DNA of 34,149 nt from Firmicutes bacterium UBA5473 (GTDB taxonomy: Bacteria > Bacillota > DTU084). Location of the stretch: assembly GCA_002427165.1 (NCBI GenBank), contig DIQB01000119.1:7543-41691 (forward strand). Reading direction: 5' to 3'. The notes under the pieces were generated by a model, which was not told the origin of the DNA, made no database searches, and worked only from the letters and a program-made list of their open reading frames with translations. Position 1 is the first letter of the stretch. The number at the start of each line of letters is the position of its first letter. Below, piece by piece: positions 1 through 8,139 of the stretch. The position numbers and the translations under genes are program-made.

Positions 1-45
1 CTCCTATGCTATTATTCAGCTAGAAGCTAATTTTTCCTGCATTGG

Positions 46-72
46 AAAAGGGATAGGCCTGTGGCCTATCCC
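46..72 (-). terminator. Terminator after clpC
   Basis: A perfect 10-bp stem (GGGATAGGCC with GGCCTATCCC, 50-72) has a 3-nt loop and, on the minus strand, is followed by TTTT. It lies 11 bases beyond the clpC stop and should end the ctsR-mcsA-mcsB-clpC transcript. The other strand has CTCTTTT after the stem, so it may work in both directions. Bases 1-45 show nothing recognisable. Confidence 0.8.
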
Positions 73-83
73 TCTTTTGCTAC

Positions 84-2531
84 TTAATTAGTTACGGCTG
101 CCATTTTCCCTTTGGCCTCGAAGGTTAGTTCTCCATCTTTCGCATCAACTAAGACCAGATCTCCCTTTTGGAAGGTGCCAGAGAGTAGCTCCTCTGAGAG
201 CTGATCCTCAACTAAACGCTGGATTGCCCGGCGTAGGGGTCTGGCCCCGAACGAAGGATCATAACCCTCTTTCGCAAGGACCTCTTTAGCGCTATCTGTG
301 AGCTCAATGTCAACCTCATGCTCCTTGAGGGACTTGCGTACCCTATTAATCATCAACCCTACAATCTGGTAGATCTCGTCTTGGGTCAGGGCTCTGAAGA
401 CGATGATCTCATCGAGACGATTGATGAACTCTGGCCTGAAGGCCTTCTTCACTTCGTCTAATACCCGCTCTTTCATCTGCTCGTAGCTGCTCTCCTCTTC
501 CTGGGCAGTGGCAAAGCCAAAGCTACCTGTGTTATGCAGATGCTGAGCACCTAGGTTCGAGGTCATAATGATGACAGTGTTACGGAAGTCCACAGTGCGG
601 CCTTTCCCATCTGTGAGCCTACCATCATCTAGCACTTGCAGGAGTGTGTTGAACACATCAGGATGAGCTTTTTCAATCTCATCAAGCAAGATCACAGAAT
701 ATGGTTTCTGCCGCACCCGCTCTGTGAGCTGCCCCCCTTCATCATAGCCTACATAGCCTGGAGGTGACCCGATGAGTCGCGAAACTGCGTGTCGCTCCAT
801 ATACTCGGACATATCTAGCCTCACCATGGCATCCTCATCGCCAAAGAGGGCTTCAGCAAGGGCACGAGCCAGTTCAGTTTTGCCAACACCTGTGGGCCCT
901 AGGAAGATGAAGGAGCCCACAGGCCGGGAGGGATCCTTCAGCCCTGCTCGGGCCCGGCGCATAGCCTTCGATACTGCCTCAAGCCCCTCTTGTTGGCCTA
1001 TGACGCGCTTGCCCAGGACCTCCTCTAGTTTCAGGAGCCGCTCTGCTTCTCCCTCTTCTAAGCGTGTGACAGGAACCCCTGTCCACATCGAAACAATTTC
1101 AGCAATGTCCTCAGGCAGCACTGTTCCCTCTTGTCTGCCCCGCTCTTTGGCAAGCTCTTCCCGGCGCTGCTTCATTTGCGCCTCCAGTTCCTGTTCCCGA
1201 TCTCGCAGCTGGGCAGCTTTCTCGAATTCCTCATTGCTAATGGCTGCATCTTTTTCCTTTTGAATATCACCGAGCTTACTTTCTAGTTCTTTCAGATCCT
1301 GGGGTGCTTCCATGTGGCGCAGGCGCACTCTCGAGCCTGCCTCATCCACCAGGTCGATGGCTTTATCTGGGAGGAAACGATCATTGATATAACGATCTGA
1401 AAGTTTTACAGCCTCCTCTAAGGCTTCATCTGTGATCTTCACCCTGTGATGTGCCTCATACCGATCCCGAAGGCCACGGAGGATCTCGATGGCATCCTCA
1501 ACAGTGGGCTCCCCGATCATGATGGGCTGGAAACGGCGTTCTAAGGCTGCATCCTTTTCCACATATTTTCTGTACTCGTCGATGGTGGTGGCGCCGATGC
1601 ACTGAAGCTCTCCTCGAGCTAGAGCAGGCTTGAGGATGTTGGAGGCATCGATGGCACCCTCGGCACCACCGGCGCCGATGATGGTATGCATCTCATCGAG
1701 GAAGAGGATGACGTTGCCTGAGGCACGCACCTCGTCCATGACCTTCTTCAAACGCTCCTCAAACTCACCTCGGAACTTGGTACCTGCAACCAGGCCTCCC
1801 AAATCCAGGGTAACTACTCTTTTGTTGGCGAGGATCTCAGGTATATCCCCATTTTTAATCTGCAGAGCCAATCCTTCCGCGATAGCTGTTTTGCCAACGC
1901 CAGGCTCGCCTACAAGAGCTGGGTTGTTTTTTGTTCTGCGGCTGAGCACCTGAATAACCCGTTCAATTTCTTTGCTTCTGCCAATTACAGGATCTAGCTT
2001 ATCCTCTCGAGCCAGTTGTGTTAGATCCCGTCCGAATTGATCTAAGGTAGGGGTGTTTTGGGCACCCTGGGCTGCCCCTCCCTTTGGGGCATTTCCTTTA
2101 CCACCTAGAAGGGAGAACACCTGCTGGCGCACCTTGTCTGCATCTACGCCCATGGCTCGCAACACCTGAGCTGCCACACCTTCCCCTTCGCGAATGAGGC
2201 CTAAGAGGATGTGCTCTGTGCCGATGTAGTTGACGCCGGTCTGCCGGGCTTCATCCCAGGCCAGCTCTAATACCCGCTTGGCCCTGGGTGTGAAGGCCAG
2301 CTTGAAGATATTAGCGCCCTCTCCTTTGCCTACCAGCTTTAGGGTTTCGGCTCGGAGCCGGCCAAGATCTACACCTAAGTTCTGGAGAGCCTTGGCTGCA
2401 ACCCCTGCGCCCTCCCGGACCAGCCCCAAAAGAAGGTGCTCTGTACCTACAACATTATGACCAAGATTTCTTGCCTCTTCTTGGGCAAGCATCAATACCT
2501 TTTCTGCTCTTTCTGTAAAACGGCTATACAT
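84..2531 (-). CDS. clpC: ATP-dependent Clp protease ATPase subunit ClpC
   Basis: This is a cytosolic Hsp100 unfoldase that feeds substrates to ClpP; in Firmicutes it degrades phospho-arginine-marked proteins made by McsB. The 815 residues show two N-terminal Clp repeats (about 1-145), a first AAA+ domain with Walker A GEPGVGKT (208-215) and Walker B VILFLDE (274-280), a UVR-type middle segment (about 420-456), and a second AAA+ domain with Walker A GPTGVGKT (545-552) and Walker B VILLDE (613-618). An SFGF segment after the second Walker B is in the place of the ClpP-docking loop. Length is normal for ClpC. It is the last gene of the ctsR operon, 15 bases after mcsB, with GAGGTGAGG before the ATG. 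Expression should follow CtsR control. Confidence 0.98.
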   Translation of the reverse strand: MYSRFTERAEKVLMLAQEEARNLGHNVVGTEHLLLGLVREGAGVAAKALQNLGVDLGRLRAETLKLVGKGEGANIFKLAFTPRAKRVLELAWDEARQTGVNYIGTEHILLGLIREGEGVAAQVLRAMGVDADKVRQQVFSLLGGKGNAPKGGAAQGAQNTPTLDQFGRDLTQLAREDKLDPVIGRSKEIERVIQVLSRRTKNNPALVGEPGVGKTAIAEGLALQIKNGDIPEILANKRVVTLDLGGLVAGTKFRGEFEERLKKVMDEVRASGNVILFLDEMHTIIGAGGAEGAIDASNILKPALARGELQCIGATTIDEYRKYVEKDAALERRFQPIMIGEPTVEDAIEILRGLRDRYEAHHRVKITDEALEEAVKLSDRYINDRFLPDKAIDLVDEAGSRVRLRHMEAPQDLKELESKLGDIQKEKDAAISNEEFEKAAQLRDREQELEAQMKQRREELAKERGRQEGTVLPEDIAEIVSMWTGVPVTRLEEGEAERLLKLEEVLGKRVIGQQEGLEAVSKAMRRARAGLKDPSRPVGSFIFLGPTGVGKTELARALAEALFGDEDAMVRLDMSEYMERHAVSRLIGSPPGYVGYDEGGQLTERVRQKPYSVILLDEIEKAHPDVFNTLLQVLDDGRLTDGKGRTVDFRNTVIIMTSNLGAQHLHNTGSFGFATAQEEESSYEQMKERVLDEVKKAFRPEFINRLDEIIVFRALTQDEIYQIVGLMINRVRKSLKEHEVDIELTDSAKEVLAKEGYDPSFGARPLRRAIQRLVEDQLSEELLSGTFQKGDLVLVDAKDGELTFEAKGKMAAVTN

Positions 2532-2546
2532 TCTGCCTCACCTCTT

Positions 2547-3611
2547 TTACTTATTTTCACCTTTCTCTCTTGCTTTATCCCCCAGCCGCTCTCGAATGAG
2601 GGCTGCTCTGTAGTAGTCTCGTTGTTGGGGGTCCAGTTCTCGCTCCATGATCCCCTGCACTGCAGAGGGCTGGGCTGTAACCACAAGTTGATTCAGCTGC
2701 GGATATGAAATTCCACCAATCAGACCCAGGCCAACACCTAAACGTAGATCGGAAAGCAAGCTCATAGCCTCCTGGGTACTGAGGATCCTCGCTTGGGTAA
2801 GAATACCATAGGCGCGGTAGACGCGATCTTCAATCTGAGCTTTTGCATTACCCAAAAGGACCCCTCTTGCCTGTTGCTCCTGCTCTAAGATCTGACCGGT
2901 AACAGAACGAATATTTTCGATGATTTCAGCCTCTGTCCGTCCTAATGTAACCTGGTTGGAGAGCTGGTAGATATTACCTACCACCTCTGTACCCTCACCA
3001 TATAGGCCCCGCACAGCCAAGCCCACCTGAGTTACACCGTGGATTAGCTGCTTGATCTGGTTCACCATGGTAATTGCTGGCAAGTGCACCATCACTGAGG
3101 CCCGAATCCCTGTGCCCACATTAGTAGGACAAGCAGTCAAATAGCCATGCTCCTCGGAGAAAGCAAAATCCAGACTTTCCTCGAAGGAATCATCTAGCTG
3201 ACTTGCCAGAGCCCAGGCACGGTCCAAATCCAAACCTGGCAGGAGCACCTGAATCCTGAGGTGATCCTCCTCATTTACCATCACAGCCAGCTCCTGTTCG
3301 GGACTGAGCAGCACTCCTCGATTTTCGGCCTCTTGCGCCAATTGCGGGCTAATTAGGTGTTTGGCAACCATACTCTTCCGCTGGAGGACCCCCAGCTCCT
3401 CCAGGGGCTGATAGTGCAGTTTTCCCCACGGTCCTTGAATATTTTCCGCGGACTGCCGCACTTGCGAGGCAACCTGGGCTAAGTCTTGGGGTTTAGCAAC
3501 CTGGGGGAAGGGCAAGGTGGCGATGTTTCTGGCTAGGCGGATCCTAGTGGAGAGAACGATCTCCTGCTGGGGCCCCGGGTCTTCCAGCCATTTGCAAGCT
3601 TTCTTATCCAT
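2547..3611 (-). CDS. mcsB: Protein arginine kinase McsB
   Basis: McsB phosphorylates arginines on proteins, including CtsR, and so marks them for ClpCP. The fold is that of phosphagen (guanido) kinases. Visible motifs, numbered from the ATG, are the phosphate-binding STRIRLARN (about 21-29), NEEDH (113-117), and CPTNVGTG with the conserved Cys161. Near the C-terminus RDYYRA fits the RDxxRA phospho-arginine allosteric site. I place the start at the ATG (3609-3611), which has AGGGGG 8 bases upstream; an in-frame GTG lies 9 bases further up (3620). With the ATG start the gene overlaps the end of mcsA by 8 bases. Length (354 aa) is typical. Confidence 0.97.
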   Translation of the reverse strand: MDKKACKWLEDPGPQQEIVLSTRIRLARNIATLPFPQVAKPQDLAQVASQVRQSAENIQGPWGKLHYQPLEELGVLQRKSMVAKHLISPQLAQEAENRGVLLSPEQELAVMVNEEDHLRIQVLLPGLDLDRAWALASQLDDSFEESLDFAFSEEHGYLTACPTNVGTGIRASVMVHLPAITMVNQIKQLIHGVTQVGLAVRGLYGEGTEVVGNIYQLSNQVTLGRTEAEIIENIRSVTGQILEQEQQARGVLLGNAKAQIEDRVYRAYGILTQARILSTQEAMSLLSDLRLGVGLGLIGGISYPQLNQLVVTAQPSAVQGIMERELDPQQRDYYRAALIRERLGDKAREKGENK

Positions 3612-4131
3612 TCTGCTCACCCCCTAGCTCTTTTTCCAGTCCGTGAATTTCATCGCGGAGCTGAGCTGCTTTTTCGTATTCCTCGCGGCTCACAACTTCA
3701 TTAAGCTCCTGTCTGAGACTTTGGATCTTCCGCTGAAGGCTCAGTTTCCCTTCATGTTTCCGCGGCACTTTTCCAGTATGGCGTGTGTGTCCGTGAATCC
3801 GCCGCAAGATGGGATCTATTTGCTGACCAAATGTCCTATAGCAGCTACTGCACCCTAGCTGTCCTAGCTCGCGAAAGTCATTAAAGCTGAGGCCACAACT
3901 GCAGCGCTCTTGCTCCTCTTTTGTTGGGGGAGCCTCTACATTAAAATGTTGATCAAGATCAAAAAAGCCAGAAAGTAGATTGGGGAAGTTAATCTGAATA
4001 TTACCCATGAAGCCAAGCTCCCCCCGCTCCTGGGCGCACTGTTCACAAAGATGCATCTCGGTTTTTTGGTTATTGACAATCTTAGTTAGATGAACTGATG
4101 CTGGTCTTTTTTTACACTCTTCACACATCAT
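3604..4131 (-). CDS. mcsA: McsA, activator of the McsB kinase
   Basis: McsA is a zinc-binding partner that activates McsB and helps control CtsR. The sequence has four CxxC-type pairs: CEEC and CEQC in the N-terminal 35 residues, then CSCG and CSSC in the middle. A UVR motif lies at the C-terminus (EEYEKAAQLRDEIHGLEKEL). I place the start at the ATG 4129-4131; a second ATG follows directly (4126-4128), and an upstream GTG (4138-4140) overlaps the ctsR stop but has its Shine-Dalgarno sequence too close. The gene lies between ctsR and mcsB, the standard order. Confidence 0.95.
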   Translation of the reverse strand: MMCEECKKRPASVHLTKIVNNQKTEMHLCEQCAQERGELGFMGNIQINFPNLLSGFFDLDQHFNVEAPPTKEEQERCSCGLSFNDFRELGQLGCSSCYRTFGQQIDPILRRIHGHTRHTGKVPRKHEGKLSLQRKIQSLRQELNEVVSREEYEKAAQLRDEIHGLEKELGGEQNG

Positions 4132-4136
4132 GGTCC

Positions 4137-4598
4137 TCACCCCCGTAATGTTACGATCAGCATGTTTCGCAATAGGGTTGCTCGCAATTCGTCTTGCTGC
4201 TGGGCCACGACTGCCCCTATGCTCTGTTCCACCAAGCCCCGAATCAGGGCTGCTTCCCTTGGAGCTAAGATCCTGCCCTCAACGAGCCTGACCAAAAGCT
4301 CCTCTGCTTTTTCACTGCCGATAGCATCGCCAATCAAAAGTGAGAGCTCCGAGAACAGATCCTCCTCTGTGCGCCAGTCTAGACGCATAATCCGGATATA
4401 GCCGCCGCCGCCTCTGCGGCTTTCAATCAAATATCCCTTTTCAAAGGGAAAGCGGGTCTCCAGGACATAATTTATCTGCGAGGGAACACAACGGAATTGG
4501 TCTGCTAGCTCCCGCCGCCGGATCTCGATGATGCCCTCAGGGGCGCCACTTAGGAGCTCTTTGAGGTATGCCTCGATGAAATCAGCAAGGCTCCCCAT
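4137..4598 (-). CDS. ctsR: Transcriptional repressor CtsR
   Basis: CtsR represses class III heat-shock genes (clp family and its own operon) and is removed by McsB/ClpCP on stress. The 153 residues match the family: an N-terminal winged helix (LADFIEAYLKELL to INYVLETRFPFEKGY) and the glycine-rich wing SRRGGGGYIRI that senses heat and contacts DNA. The C-terminal half is the dimerisation/McsB-binding part. ATG start with AGGAGGTG 7 bases upstream. First gene of the operon, preceded by a sigma-A promoter and two CtsR operators, so autoregulated. Confidence 0.98.
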   Translation of the reverse strand: MGSLADFIEAYLKELLSGAPEGIIEIRRRELADQFRCVPSQINYVLETRFPFEKGYLIESRRGGGGYIRIMRLDWRTEEDLFSELSLLIGDAIGSEKAEELLVRLVEGRILAPREAALIRGLVEQSIGAVVAQQQDELRATLLRNMLIVTLRG

Positions 4599-4613
4599 AA
4601 ATGGACACCTCCT

Positions 4614-4646
4614 TCTGACCTGTTCTGACTTTGACCTTATCTGACC
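4614..4646 (-). promoter_or_regulatory. Double CtsR operator
   Basis: On the minus strand two tandem CtsR boxes of the form GGTCAAA-NAN-GGTCAAA are seen. One is GGTCAGA-TAA-GGTCAAA (4630-4646), the other AGTCAGA-ACA-GGTCAGA (4614-4630). They share one base and fill the space from just after the -10 box to the ctsR ribosome binding site, so a bound repressor would block initiation. Confidence 0.9.
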
Positions 4647-4655
4647 TTTGTCTTA

Positions 4656-4684
4656 ATTATAAACTCTCCCTCGGATCAATGCAA
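4656..4684 (-). promoter_or_regulatory. Sigma-A promoter of ctsR operon
   Basis: On the minus strand TTGCAT (4679-4684) and a perfect TATAAT (4656-4661) are 17 bases apart. The -35 box is weak (3/6). The start point would fall at about 4649, at the edge of the first CtsR box. Bases 4685-4776 upstream hold nothing else I recognise. Confidence 0.75.
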
Positions 4685-4776
4685 AGGTAAAGTGGAGCAA
4701 TTAATAGCCATTTTACTCCATTTATTCCCTTTAGCTCCCCTAAATGCCTCTTTTCGCAAGTTTGCTACCTGTGATC

Positions 4777-4807
4777 AAAAGAGCGCCGGTGAGGCCGGCG
4801 CTCTTTT
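4777..4807 (-). terminator. Terminator after ypeB
   Basis: A perfect 13-bp inverted repeat (AAAAGAGCGCCGG with CCGGCGCTCTTTT) around a 5-nt loop gives a GC-rich hairpin with a T run on either strand. It starts 2 bases beyond the ypeB stop and separates the sleB-ypeB unit from ctsR. Confidence 0.85.
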
Positions 4808-4809
4808 GC

Positions 4810-6219
4810 TTAAATTATTTCTGTCTGTCCGGGAATTTCTCTGATTACCTTTTCTTCATCTCCAGTGACAGCGTTGATGTAAATTAAAAAACGCTCTTTA
4901 CCTAAAGCAGTCTTAAATTCATAGGTGGCCACCTGCTTGAACCTATCGTTGACGATTACAGCTTTTCGCACCCGCTCTACTTTTAGCCGTTTTTGCAACC
5001 TCCCCTGGGCTTGGGCCCGAGTGAGGGGATAGGCAGGAGCCCGAACTGCACCTTTGAAAGTTAGATAACTCATGGCTTCAAAAGCTAGGATCTCACCATT
5101 GTCATGAGCGATCTGAAGTTTAATCTCCTCAGGATAGATCCAAACATCGCCGATCTTACGCACATAGGAAACATTAACTACACCATCGAACTGTTCGGCA
5201 GCTAATGATTCCATGCCCTCATACCCTAAGCTCTTTAGGTAGTTTTGACCTCGCACTCTGGCCTCGGAGGCTGTAAGCTTTTGCTTGCCCACATTCCGCT
5301 CGGTGATCATCCAGATTAAGTGCCCGCCTTTTTGGCTAATAGACATCAGGGTGCGCCAGGAATTTTTCCCGCGACGCTGTTCTTGCTTTCTAGGGATAAC
5401 TTCCACATGGAAAGCAGGCACGTCGCCTTTTTCTGTGGCCACGACCCTAGCTAGCTCATTTTGTTTGCCAGGAGCCACAAATTTGCGGGCGATCGCAATG
5501 GCCCGATTGCGAGTGATCTGGGATCCTGTAAAGCCTCGGGGCCGCTCTCTGAAGTTGAGCATATTGCCTTCGAAGTCAGGGTCAGGGTAGCGCTTGAGGC
5601 CATCTTCCATCATCATGAAACTTTTCACCACAGGGTTATTTTCAAGACTCCCTGCCTCAGATGGGCGCTTGCCAGCCTTCCCAGGAGCTGTGCCCCCTTT
5701 GCCTGGTGCCACGATCTGGGCCATGGTTGCTTTTTCTATTCCCTCCCAGCTGGGATTGTTCTCAAAGAGGGGCTGCATTTTGCTCAGACTCTCTTTGATA
5801 TGCTTTGCCTGCTGGGCATAACCCTTGAGGCTGTCCAAATTGCCACCGGAGACATCTCCGCCGCCGCCAACCTTCCGGAAGAGGTTAAAGCAGAGAGCTT
5901 CCACCTGGCTGATAAATTTTTCCGTTCTGGCCATGGGCATTTTGCTAAAGGGGAGCTGCCCTAGGTTTGACTGGGCAGCGCTTGCCTGGCGCCAGGTATC
6001 GGAGAAAAATTTCATCTGTCGCTCCCTGCTGTTTGAGGCCATAGACTGAGTAAGCAGGGTCTCAATGCTGTCAATATTGTAGGTAAGTTCATAGAAAGCT
6101 CGCTGATAACTATTCTCCAGCCTTATGGCCAGGTTTTGTTTGGCCATATATTGGGTAATCCCCCAGATTGCAAAAAATAGTGTTAAGACGCCAAATAACC
6201 AACCAGTCCATCTGCGCAC
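4810..6219 (-). CDS. ypeB: Germination protein YpeB
   Basis: YpeB is the partner that places and stabilises the cortex-lytic enzyme SleB in the dormant spore. The 469 residues have one N-terminal membrane segment (about 7-24), a long helical region (about 30-165) and a C-terminal part of PepSY-type repeats (about 235-450). A low-complexity basic linker rich in Gly, Lys and Pro lies near residues 172-190. It lies 15 bases downstream of sleB in the same direction, the usual pair, and is followed by a terminator. Its presence indicates an endospore former. Confidence 0.92.
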   Translation of the reverse strand: MRRWTGWLFGVLTLFFAIWGITQYMAKQNLAIRLENSYQRAFYELTYNIDSIETLLTQSMASNSRERQMKFFSDTWRQASAAQSNLGQLPFSKMPMARTEKFISQVEALCFNLFRKVGGGGDVSGGNLDSLKGYAQQAKHIKESLSKMQPLFENNPSWEGIEKATMAQIVAPGKGGTAPGKAGKRPSEAGSLENNPVVKSFMMMEDGLKRYPDPDFEGNMLNFRERPRGFTGSQITRNRAIAIARKFVAPGKQNELARVVATEKGDVPAFHVEVIPRKQEQRRGKNSWRTLMSISQKGGHLIWMITERNVGKQKLTASEARVRGQNYLKSLGYEGMESLAAEQFDGVVNVSYVRKIGDVWIYPEEIKLQIAHDNGEILAFEAMSYLTFKGAVRAPAYPLTRAQAQGRLQKRLKVERVRKAVIVNDRFKQVATYEFKTALGKERFLIYINAVTGDEEKVIREIPGQTEII

Positions 6220-6234
6220 GATACAATTCCCTCC

Positions 6235-6687
6235 CTAGCGAGCAAACACATGCTTGCCAATTCTGCTGATAATTCGCCGGCTCCAAATCCAGCGACTAAC
6301 GGGCTTATAGGGGTTCCAAAAGTAGATGGCCCCGCCCGATGGATCCCAACCGCTAAGTGCAGCCTGAGCTGCCCGATAGCTACTACTTTTTACTGGCGTC
6401 CAAATTTGTCCTCTCGATACAGATTCAAAGGCACCTGGTTGATAGACTACACCAGCAACAGTGTTGGGGAAGCGGGGATGCTGGGCGCGATTGAGAATCA
6501 CGGCGCCCACGGCAACCTGCCCAACATAAGGCTCGCCTCGAGCCTCGCCATTGATTAGGCGTGCTAGCAGTGTATAACTATAACTTGTGCGACGTTGGGC
6601 CTCGGTTGGCTCCTGGGGCCGCAGGGCCAGCCACGCCCCTAGCACCAGCAGGAGAAAGATAATAAAAAGCCCCACTTTCTTGTGCAA
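6235..6687 (-). CDS. sleB: Spore cortex-lytic enzyme, SleB-type
   Basis: A lytic transglycosylase-type hydrolase of the SleB/CwlJ family (Hydrolase_2) that degrades spore cortex during germination. A membrane anchor or signal segment (residues 5-23) is followed by the catalytic domain with LINGEARGEP (Glu48 the likely catalytic residue), AVGAVILNRA and FESVSRGQIW. At 150 aa it lacks the N-terminal peptidoglycan-binding domain of Bacillus SleB, so it is close in size to CwlJ. Pairing with ypeB supports SleB. The start is TTG (6685-6687) with AGGAGAG 7 bases upstream. I could not find a convincing sigma-G promoter. Confidence 0.9.
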   Translation of the reverse strand: MHKKVGLFIIFLLLVLGAWLALRPQEPTEAQRRTSYSYTLLARLINGEARGEPYVGQVAVGAVILNRAQHPRFPNTVAGVVYQPGAFESVSRGQIWTPVKSSSYRAAQAALSGWDPSGGAIYFWNPYKPVSRWIWSRRIISRIGKHVFAR

Positions 6688-6759
6688 AGACCTTCTCTCC
6701 TTTCCAAATCCTCTAGGATACTTCTAGTCTTTGCCCGGGTGGAGCTTTTTATACACTTT

Positions 6760-7011
6760 TTAGCTTTTTCGAGACTCTGAGCGCTTAACTTGTGCAAGCA
6801 CCTGTTCTGCAGAGAGGCCGCTGGCGTCGATCACAGTGGAGGCAGTCATGATCTCCTCAATTCCCATCAGATTTTCTGCTAGGCCATTGACCACCACAGC
6901 TTCCACCTGTGACAAATCACTGCTAAGGGGCACAACCCGGTAGCCTTCTGCTCTGAGGAGGGTATCCACATTGCCTAGTGCCTGATCTACAGCAACCACA
7001 TTCTGTGCCAA
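6760..7011 (-). CDS. YkuS family (UPF0180) small protein
   Basis: A small protein of unknown function, 83 aa. The pattern MAQNVVAVDQALGNVDTLL, then a region ending in VVNGLAENLMGIEEI and a C-terminal SGLSAEQVLAQV, resembles the YkuS/UPF0180 family of Firmicutes. An upstream ATG (7015-7017) is only one base from the GGAGG, whereas TTG at 7009-7011 is 7 bases away and gives the family-like N-terminus, so I chose TTG. It follows the phosphoribosyltransferase gene by 17 bases and is probably co-transcribed with it. Confidence 0.72.
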   Translation of the reverse strand: MAQNVVAVDQALGNVDTLLRAEGYRVVPLSSDLSQVEAVVVNGLAENLMGIEEIMTASTVIDASGLSAEQVLAQVKRSESRKS

Positions 7012-7028
7012 AGGCATTCCTCCTTGTT

Positions 7029-7670
7029 TTAGTTAAGGTTCTGCTCCCTGAGGAGGGAACAAACCTCTATATCACTACATTGCCCAAAATGCTTATAAAA
7101 TTGCGCCACAGCATAAAATGGCGAAGGCGTGGCTAACACCTCTACCCGTTCTACCCAGGTGCGAAAAGAGGCGATAACCGCGGGAGGGCCCACAGGCACA
7201 GCTAAAATTAACTGCCTGGGCTTCTGCCTTTGCACAGCCTCTAAAGCTGCTCGGGTGGTGAAACCTGTGGCTACACCATCGTCTACCACCACTACAACTC
7301 TGTCTCGAACTTGTGTTTGAGGACGGCAGCCACGGTATTTTTCCAGGCGTCTTTGGATCTCCTGCTTTTGCCTTTGGATTTCCTGCTCCAGATAGCGGCG
7401 AGAGATTCCCAGCCGCTGGATTAGCTCCTCATCTAATAGAAGATCTCCCTCTCCTGTGACAGCACCAACTCCCAGCTCCCGATTCAATGGAGAGGGTATT
7501 TTCCGTGGTATGATCAGATCCAGCTGTCCCCCAATAGCTTGCACTAAGGGATGGGCAACTGCCACACCACCTCTGGGGATGGCAAGGAAGAGGGGGGCTT
7601 GTCCCTTTAGATCTTGCATTTTTTCAGCTAGCAGCATTCCGGCCTCATGGCGATCAGTAAACAAGTGCAT
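7029..7670 (-). CDS. Predicted phosphoribosyltransferase
   Basis: A type I phosphoribosyltransferase-fold protein (COG1926-like), 213 aa. The N-terminus MHLFTDRHEAGMLLAEKM is typical of this group. The PRPP-binding loop is VVVVVDDGVATGFT, with the two acidic residues followed by the glycine/threonine loop; IPRGGVAVAHPL is the first conserved segment. The substrate is not known. The frame is open 51 codons further upstream through the terminator hairpin, but the good ribosome binding site (AAGGAGG, 8 bases before ATG 7668-7670) marks the true start. Gene pair with ykuS. Confidence 0.85.
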   Translation of the reverse strand: MHLFTDRHEAGMLLAEKMQDLKGQAPLFLAIPRGGVAVAHPLVQAIGGQLDLIIPRKIPSPLNRELGVGAVTGEGDLLLDEELIQRLGISRRYLEQEIQRQKQEIQRRLEKYRGCRPQTQVRDRVVVVVDDGVATGFTTRAALEAVQRQKPRQLILAVPVGPPAVIASFRTWVERVEVLATPSPFYAVAQFYKHFGQCSDIEVCSLLREQNLN

Positions 7671-7702
7671 GGCCATCTCCTCCTTAGCTTTTATAATATG
7701 CA

Positions 7703-7730
7703 AAATGGGCCGGTTGCAACCGGCCCATTT
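7703..7730 (-). terminator. 28-bp perfect palindrome, terminator after bactofilin
   Basis: Bases 7703-7716 are the exact reverse complement of 7717-7730 (arm AAATGGGCCGGTTG). The hairpin begins one base after the bactofilin stop and is followed on the minus strand by TTTTGC, so it is a likely intrinsic terminator with an A/T-flanked GC stem. Confidence 0.82.
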
Positions 7731-7731
7731 A

Positions 7732-8127
7732 TTATTCTTCAGCTTGTAGGTTTCGAAATAGCTCTTCTTTGGTTCCTGGAGGGTGCTCTGCCATTTGGCA
7801 TTGTCCCTGGAAAAGGGCTCCTTCCTCAATTACCAGAGCCCCAACTTGTGCATCTGCGTATAATTTACCAGTTTTGCCAATTTCAAGGCGGCCAGAGGCC
7901 GTGATGGCACCGTGCACTTGCCCTGCCACCACAACGTTCTCAGCCTGGATTTGGGCATTGACTATCCCATCGGTGCCAACCACCAGATCGCCTTGGGTCT
8001 CGATGGTGCCCTCAATTTTACCATCGATCCGCACCAAACCTGTGGCTTTAATATTACCTTCAATTGCGGTGCCCTGACCGATGATGGTCTCGCCGCATCC
8101 CTGGATGGAACGTTTTTTCTTCAGCAC
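7732..8127 (-). CDS. Bactofilin (polymer-forming cytoskeletal protein)
   Basis: Bactofilins self-assemble into filaments without nucleotide and act as membrane-near scaffolds for cell-wall enzymes. The 131 residues show the right-handed beta-helix pattern of short hydrophobic/glycine repeats: TAIEGNIKA, VRIDGKIEGTIET, LVVGTDGIVNA, VVVAGQVHGAITA and LEIGKTGKLYA. Short polar tails lie at both ends. GTG start (8125-8127) with GGAGG 7 bases upstream. It lies 12 bases after the M23 peptidase gene; bactofilin next to M23 peptidase is a recurring pairing and suggests the filament positions the peptidase. Confidence 0.93.
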   Translation of the reverse strand: MLKKKRSIQGCGETIIGQGTAIEGNIKATGLVRIDGKIEGTIETQGDLVVGTDGIVNAQIQAENVVVAGQVHGAITASGRLEIGKTGKLYADAQVGALVIEEGALFQGQCQMAEHPPGTKEELFRNLQAEE

Positions 8128-8139
8128 AATCCCGCCTCC

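Noticed and set aside
772..1263. Plus-strand open frames within clpC (also near 1630, 2230 and 2436)
   Set aside because: They are shadows of clpC with biased composition rich in Ser and Arg and no family resemblance or ribosome binding site.
6688..6759. Sigma-G promoter for sleB
   Set aside because: GTATA and TATCCTA fragments exist, but the spacing does not fit and no combination is convincing.
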